The position numbers and the translations under genes were made by a program. Below the pieces are notes generated by a model. That model was not told the origin of the DNA. It ran no database searches and saw only the letters and a program-made list of their open reading frames with translations. Below are positions 4,137 through 6,386 of a stretch of DNA of 6,386 bases, one piece after another (position 1 is the first letter of the stretch; each line of letters opens with the position of its first letter). Origin of the DNA: Syntrophales bacterium. GTDB lineage: Bacteria > Desulfobacterota > Syntrophia > Syntrophales > UBA8958. The stretch lies in the NCBI GenBank assembly GCA_023231165.1, contig JALNVY010000141.1, positions 1 through 6,386 of the forward strand, written 5' to 3'.

Positions 4137-5368
4137 GACACATCGATTTATTTTCAGGCATCGGCGGATTCGCTTTGGCGATCGAAAAAGTGTGGCCGAA
4201 TTCTGATCACATTTTTTGTGATAACGATTCCTACTGTCAAAAATTACTAAAACTAAGATACCCAAACTCAAAAATCTATGGCGACATCAAAGAGATCAAA
4301 TTTATTACCGACTCCGACTGGCTCGGACTACAAAAGCCGGGGAAAAAACAGCAAGCAGGTAGGCGTAGACAATTATTTAAAGTCGATAACCTCACGGGAG
4401 GATTCCCATGCCAGCCATTCTCTCAGGCCGGAAAAAGACGAGGGACGAGTGATGACCGCTACCTCTGGCCGGAAATGCTTCGAATCATTCAACTCACGAA
4501 CCCGCGATGGATCGTCGCTGAAAACGTGCGTGGGTTATTTACTATGCAAAACGGATTGGTATTCGAACAAGTGTGCCTTGACCTGGAAGCCTCCGGCTAC
4601 GAAGTCCAGCCGATCATTATTCCAGCTGTCGCCGTCAACGCTCCGCATCGAAGGGACAGGATCTGGTTTATTGCTCACGCCATCAGCGATCCAGCCAATC
4701 GAAAGAAAAAAAGCGGAAAGTTACCTGAAGCGCCAAATAAACAGAAACAAAACGGGTCGCAATACGGTCCCGCCCGGCAATCTTTACGAGCAACTCTTGG
4801 CTGGGGGAGCAACCGACCTGAGGAAGACATCATTGTGGCCGGTGCTTTTGGGCACGCCGAAAGCACAAGACAGCCGTGCGGCAATGAGAGATCGGGGAAA
4901 ACACAACATGGGGGAACAGGTTCAAGAAGCCATCAACGCCCTGCTTCCCACACCGAGAGTAAGCGAGGTCGAGGGGGCGCCGGTAAAGAACGCGGAGTTA
5001 AAGAATGGGCGATGGAGCAGGATGAATCAAAAGGGCGTGAGATTTGGAGTAAAGGTGAAAGACGTGTTGGCAGTATTGCCCACGCCACGAGCGGGGAATC
5101 CGGGAAGCAGGCCAAACAAAAAAGGTGGAAAGATTTTGAACGAGGAAGTTGGGAAAGGAACTGGCTTGAAGTTGCAGCCGAACTTTGTGGAATGGATGAT
5201 GGGCTACCCGCAAAACTGGACGAATTTGAATTATCAAAATCAAGACATCGGATAGAGAGACTTAAGGCTCTAGGGAATGCGATCGTGCCGCAAGTCGCGG
5301 CAAAGATCATGCAGGCAATCAAAAAGACTGAAGAAAACCTTGGCCTCACTCGAAGCATTCGGAATTGA
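4133..5368 (+). CDS. DNA (cytosine-5) methyltransferase
   Basis: This encodes 411 residues with the ordered C5-methyltransferase motifs. Motif I is DLFSGIGGF (5-13, AdoMet binding). Motif IV is GGFPCQPFSQAG (89-100), with catalytic Cys93. Motif VI is ENV (130-132), and motif VIII is HRRDRIWFIA (172-181). The C-terminal motif X region is RIERLKALGNAIVPQVA (373-389). Residues about 183-345, between VIII and X, are the target-recognition region: polar, Gly/Arg/Lys-rich and of unusual composition. The enzyme transfers a methyl group from AdoMet to C5 of cytosine; the target site cannot be read from sequence. No restriction endonuclease is adjacent, so it is probably an orphan phage methylase protecting against host restriction. 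It starts at the ATGA overlap with the initiator. Most of the gene (4278-5255) is also open in the +1 frame, encoding a second plausible protein, which may explain the odd composition of the recognition region. Confidence 0.95.
   Translation: MRHIDLFSGIGGFALAIEKVWPNSDHIFCDNDSYCQKLLKLRYPNSKIYGDIKEIKFITDSDWLGLQKPGKKQQAGRRRQLFKVDNLTGGFPCQPFSQAGKRRGTSDDRYLWPEMLRIIQLTNPRWIVAENVRGLFTMQNGLVFEQVCLDLEASGYEVQPIIIPAVAVNAPHRRDRIWFIAHAISDPANRKKKSGKLPEAPNKQKQNGSQYGPARQSLRATLGWGSNRPEEDIIVAGAFGHAESTRQPCGNERSGKTQHGGTGSRSHQRPASHTESKRGRGGAGKERGVKEWAMEQDESKGREIWSKGERRVGSIAHATSGESGKQAKQKRWKDFERGSWERNWLEVAAELCGMDDGLPAKLDEFELSKSRHRIERLKALGNAIVPQVAAKIMQAIKKTEENLGLTRSIRN
4278..5255 (+). CDS. Overprinted ORF inside the methyltransferase gene: LPTP-repeat phage protein
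   Basis: This encodes 325 residues in the +1 frame relative to the methyltransferase and lies wholly within it. It is not an empty shadow. LPTP-type motifs recur at residues 10-13 (LPTP), 132-135 (LLTP), 191-194 (LGTP), 223-226 (LPTP) and 267-270 (LPTP). Between them are segments such as WYSNKCALTWKPPATKSSRSLFQLSPST (94-121, in part), TPKAQDSRAAMRDRG and PGSRPNKKGGKILNEEVG. It ends FVEWMMGYPQNWTNL (303-317). From memory these resemble a phage/metagenome protein family, often labelled methyltransferase-associated, with tandem LPTP blocks and a terminal WxMGxPxxWT. ATG 4278 is the first start after two in-frame TAA codons; no Shine-Dalgarno sequence is seen. Each LPTP block at 132 and 267 shares its bases with an Ala-His-Ala in the methylase frame. 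It could be a true second protein or a conserved by-product; function unknown. Confidence 0.55.
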   Translation: MATSKRSNLLPTPTGSDYKSRGKNSKQVGVDNYLKSITSREDSHASHSLRPEKDEGRVMTATSGRKCFESFNSRTRDGSSLKTCVGYLLCKTDWYSNKCALTWKPPATKSSRSLFQLSPSTLRIEGTGSGLLLTPSAIQPIERKKAESYLKRQINRNKTGRNTVPPGNLYEQLLAGGATDLRKTSLWPVLLGTPKAQDSRAAMRDRGKHNMGEQVQEAINALLPTPRVSEVEGAPVKNAELKNGRWSRMNQKGVRFGVKVKDVLAVLPTPRAGNPGSRPNKKGGKILNEEVGKGTGLKLQPNFVEWMMGYPQNWTNLNYQNQDIG

Positions 5369-5384
5369 ATATCCGTGTTTTTCG

Positions 5385-5422
5385 AGTGGGGCTACCCACT
5401 GTTCGCCTGAGGTCGACAGGCG
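5385..5422 (+). promoter_or_regulatory. Two adjacent hairpins upstream of the KH-protein gene
   Basis: AGTGGG/CCCACT (5385-5390 with 5395-5400) form a perfect 6-bp stem with a GCTA loop. Three nt later CGCCTG/CAGGCG (5404-5409 with 5417-5422) form a second 6-bp stem with a 7-nt loop. They follow the methylase stop and precede an A-rich leader (5426-5463) running to the KH gene. The A-rich tract is purine on this strand, so this is not an intrinsic terminator for plus-strand transcripts. Sequence and shape differ from the 50-nt hairpin pair. They may stabilise the methylase mRNA 3' end or regulate the KH gene. Confidence 0.55.
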
Positions 5423-5463
5423 GTCAAGAAAAGATAAAGAAATTATAAAGAAAAGTTAAAGCT

Positions 5464-5745
5464 ATGGAACAAGATCAGAATCTACTCGAAACGATTCTAC
5501 GGGCAATAGTCAACCACCCTGAACAGGTGGAAGTGACAAGGCACGTAGACGAGATGGGCGTGCTCCTCTCGGCGAAGCTTGGCGAGGGCGATGCGGGAAT
5601 CGTGATCGGCAAAGAGGGACGCGCAATTAAAGCGATCCGCTCGGTCATGAACCTCGTCGGCCGCAGAAGCAAAGCTCGTGTCAGTGTTCGGCTCAATGTC
5701 CCGGATCTGCCCCGCAATGCGGGATCGGAGTCGGCCTCGGCCTAA
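5464..5745 (+). CDS. KhpA-like single KH-domain RNA-binding protein
   Basis: This encodes 93 residues. Residues about 6-80 form one type II KH domain: LLETILRAIVNHPEQVEV, a central strand VLLSAKL, then GIVIGKEGRAIKAIRSVMNLV with the RNA-contacting GxxG loop GKEG (49-52), and a last strand ARVSVRLNV. The length and the ILRAIVNHPE N-terminus match bacterial KhpA (YlqC), a small RNA chaperone usually working with KhpB. The Ala/Ser-rich tail (84-93) is an addition. ATG 5464 follows an A-rich leader (AAAGAAAAG) without a strong Shine-Dalgarno sequence. KhpA is normally a chromosomal gene near rpsP and ffh. Here it sits in a replication/modification operon, so it may be an acquired host gene used to bind the element's own transcripts; that role is inference. 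Confidence 0.82.
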   Translation: MEQDQNLLETILRAIVNHPEQVEVTRHVDEMGVLLSAKLGEGDAGIVIGKEGRAIKAIRSVMNLVGRRSKARVSVRLNVPDLPRNAGSESASA

Positions 5746-5753
5746 CAGCACAT

Positions 5754-5798
5754 CGGCGACCCCGCCGCTACGAACGGGACAAAGACACAAAACCCGTT
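5754..5798 (+). promoter_or_regulatory. Hairpins between the KH and nuclease-like genes
   Basis: CGGCG (5754-5758) and CGCCG (5763-5767) form a 5-bp stem with an ACCC loop, starting 8 nt after the KH stop. AACGGG (5773-5778) and CCCGTT (5793-5798) form a 6-bp stem with a 14-nt A-rich loop. No U-tract follows either. They may separate or stabilise transcripts; the evidence is pairing only, and the second loop is large. Confidence 0.35.
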
Positions 5799-5811
5799 AA
5801 CTCAAACAGCT

Positions 5812-6117
5812 ATGAACCGTACCCAAAAAGGAAAAATCATTGAACAAAAAGCCCAGGCCCTTCTCGCCCAGGAGGGCTACTGGATCGAAAAGGCTCGGCG
5901 CGCAAAGTTCCAACAACAAGACCTATTCGGGTGCTGGGACTTGATGGCTGTCGGCAAAAAAGAAATTCGCTTTATTCAGGTTAGCTCGGAGCGTTTCAGT
6001 TCCAGGTCGAGGGCAGACCAAGAGCGAATGCTTGCATTCCCAAAGCCAGTAAACACCACAAAGGAATATTGGCGATGGAATGAAAAGACGGACAAATTCG
6101 AAATTATAACGATATGA
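5812..6117 (+). CDS. PD-(D/E)XK-like nuclease-fold protein, catalytic lysine apparently missing
   Basis: This encodes 101 residues. The order fits small restriction-endonuclease-fold proteins (archaeal Hjc-like and phage relatives): KGKIIEQKAQALLAQEGYWIEKARR (helix with Glu11), then QDLFGCWDLMAV (Asp37, Asp43), then the strand IRFIQVSS (54-59). In active members that last strand reads (E/Q)-x-K. Here the position after Gln56-Val57 is Ser58, so the usual catalytic lysine is absent unless it has migrated. The protein may bind DNA without cutting, or be an inactive or modified member. The C-terminus has an aromatic segment (EYWRWNEKTDKFEIITI) typical of the family's closing strand. ATG 5812 has no strong Shine-Dalgarno sequence. 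The stop overlaps the next start as ATGA (6114-6117). Possible roles are recombination or junction processing beside the P-loop ATPase. Confidence 0.6.
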   Translation: MNRTQKGKIIEQKAQALLAQEGYWIEKARRAKFQQQDLFGCWDLMAVGKKEIRFIQVSSERFSSRSRADQERMLAFPKPVNTTKEYWRWNEKTDKFEIITI

Positions 6118-6386
6118 AAACAAGACTAGAAACACTCGAGTCAATTCACGACTCATTGCTAGAAGAAAAAGTGCGGCTGGAGATTGCGATACGCAACCTT
6201 GGAGACCGCGGCGACGATGACGTGGTGATCCCGCGCCTGACTCCATTCAACATGGAGGGCCAAAAGACCAAGAAAGAACTGGTGGTCGAATATCAGGAAC
6301 GGATCGAAAAAGTCGAACACGCCATCTTAACAACTGAAAAATTAATTGAAGAAGAACATGACCAGACTCGACAACCCAAAAAAGAA
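6114..6386 (+). CDS. Coiled-coil protein, unknown function (3' truncated by window)
   Basis: This encodes 91 residues in frame to the last base of the window, with no stop reached. The N-terminal helix (MKTRLETLESIHDSLLEEKVRLEIAI) and a second helix (KTKKELVVEYQERIEKVEHAILTTEKLIEEEH) have heptad-like Leu/Ile/Val spacing and high charge, suggesting an antiparallel coiled coil. The loop between them contains DRGDDDVVIPRLTPFN. There is no metal site, membrane segment or enzymatic motif. Its ATGA overlap with the nuclease-like gene implies coupled translation. The family is not recognised. The missing C-terminus could hold a domain that changes this view. Confidence 0.7.
   Translation, partial: MKTRLETLESIHDSLLEEKVRLEIAIRNLGDRGDDDVVIPRLTPFNMEGQKTKKELVVEYQERIEKVEHAILTTEKLIEEEHDQTRQPKKE

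Noticed and set aside
4933..5358. 141-codon antisense ORF opposite the methyltransferase
   Set aside because: Ser/Pro/Leu-rich with no motif, and the reverse complement of two overlapping plus-strand frames. Unlike the +1 ORF it shows no family-like segments.
5277..5459. 60-codon ORF in the same frame as the overprinted ORF
   Set aside because: It starts inside the methylase motif X region, has no recognisable motif, and runs through the hairpin spacer. Probably chance.
6358..6386. ATG after GAAGAAGAAC as the start of a further gene (MTRLDNPKKE...)
   Set aside because: Only ten codons are visible before the window ends, and the bases are also read in frame by the coiled-coil gene.
1..6386. 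CRISPR array, tRNA, rRNA or insertion sequence
   Set aside because: No regularly spaced repeats, no cloverleaf-like segment with a conserved T-arm, and no transposase or terminal inverted repeats were seen on either strand.

Overview
The window is a compact, entirely plus-strand accessory module lying just downstream of a chromosomal housekeeping gene. Its first 139 bases encode the C-terminal tail of SecA, including the zinc-binding SEC-C motif, and a strong intrinsic terminator follows (187-217). The SecA tail is AT-rich (about 37% GC, counted by eye) and the genes after it are closer to 50-55% GC. I read this as a prophage or integrative element sitting 3' of secA. The host cannot be named from this alone. 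The SecA tail would suit many bacteria, including Patescibacteria-like genomes, and most genes lack a clear Shine-Dalgarno sequence. No integrase, attachment-site pair or virion gene is visible, so the type of element is open.

Layout: a small charged protein (220-582); a one-helix membrane protein (680-871) coupled by an ATGA overlap to a SymE/AbrB-like protein (868-1191); a phage P-loop ATPase of the AAA_24/Sak4-like kind (1121-2371); a conserved phage protein of unknown function (2455-2829); a DnaJ-type zinc-finger protein (2832-3107); a winged-helix replication initiator (3186-4136); an m5C DNA methyltransferase (4133-5368) with a second long ORF inside it in another frame (4278-5255); a KhpA-like KH protein (5464-5745); a PD-(D/E)XK-like protein (5812-6117); and a coiled-coil protein running off the end (6114-6386). 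This looks like an early replication, recombination and modification operon, with several ATGA or 2-nt junctions that suggest translational coupling.

Three signals stand out. First, the two longest spacers (after the ATPase and after the zinc-finger gene) carry the same 50/51-nt RNA hairpin: 21 base pairs, a GNRA tetraloop, a pyrimidine mismatch and two bulges. The copies differ at 12 positions plus one indel. All the differences either preserve pairing (three compensatory pair changes and one wobble) or fall in loop, bulge or mismatch positions. This is a good candidate for an undescribed cis-acting RNA element. Second, the methyltransferase gene carries a 325-codon ORF in the +1 frame whose protein is not random: it has repeated LPTP-type motifs and ends in FVEWMMGYPQNWT, as in a phage protein family. 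This points to extensive dual coding. Third, the linker of the replication initiator contains two strong inverted repeats and two tandem perfect DnaA boxes (TGTGGATAA, 12-nt period), as expected for a replication origin embedded in the initiator gene, like lambda ori inside gene O.

In the inferred working scheme, the initiator loads replication at its internal origin, the ATPase supports recombination or annealing, the methyltransferase protects the element from host restriction, and the repeated hairpins process or regulate segments of the polycistronic mRNA.
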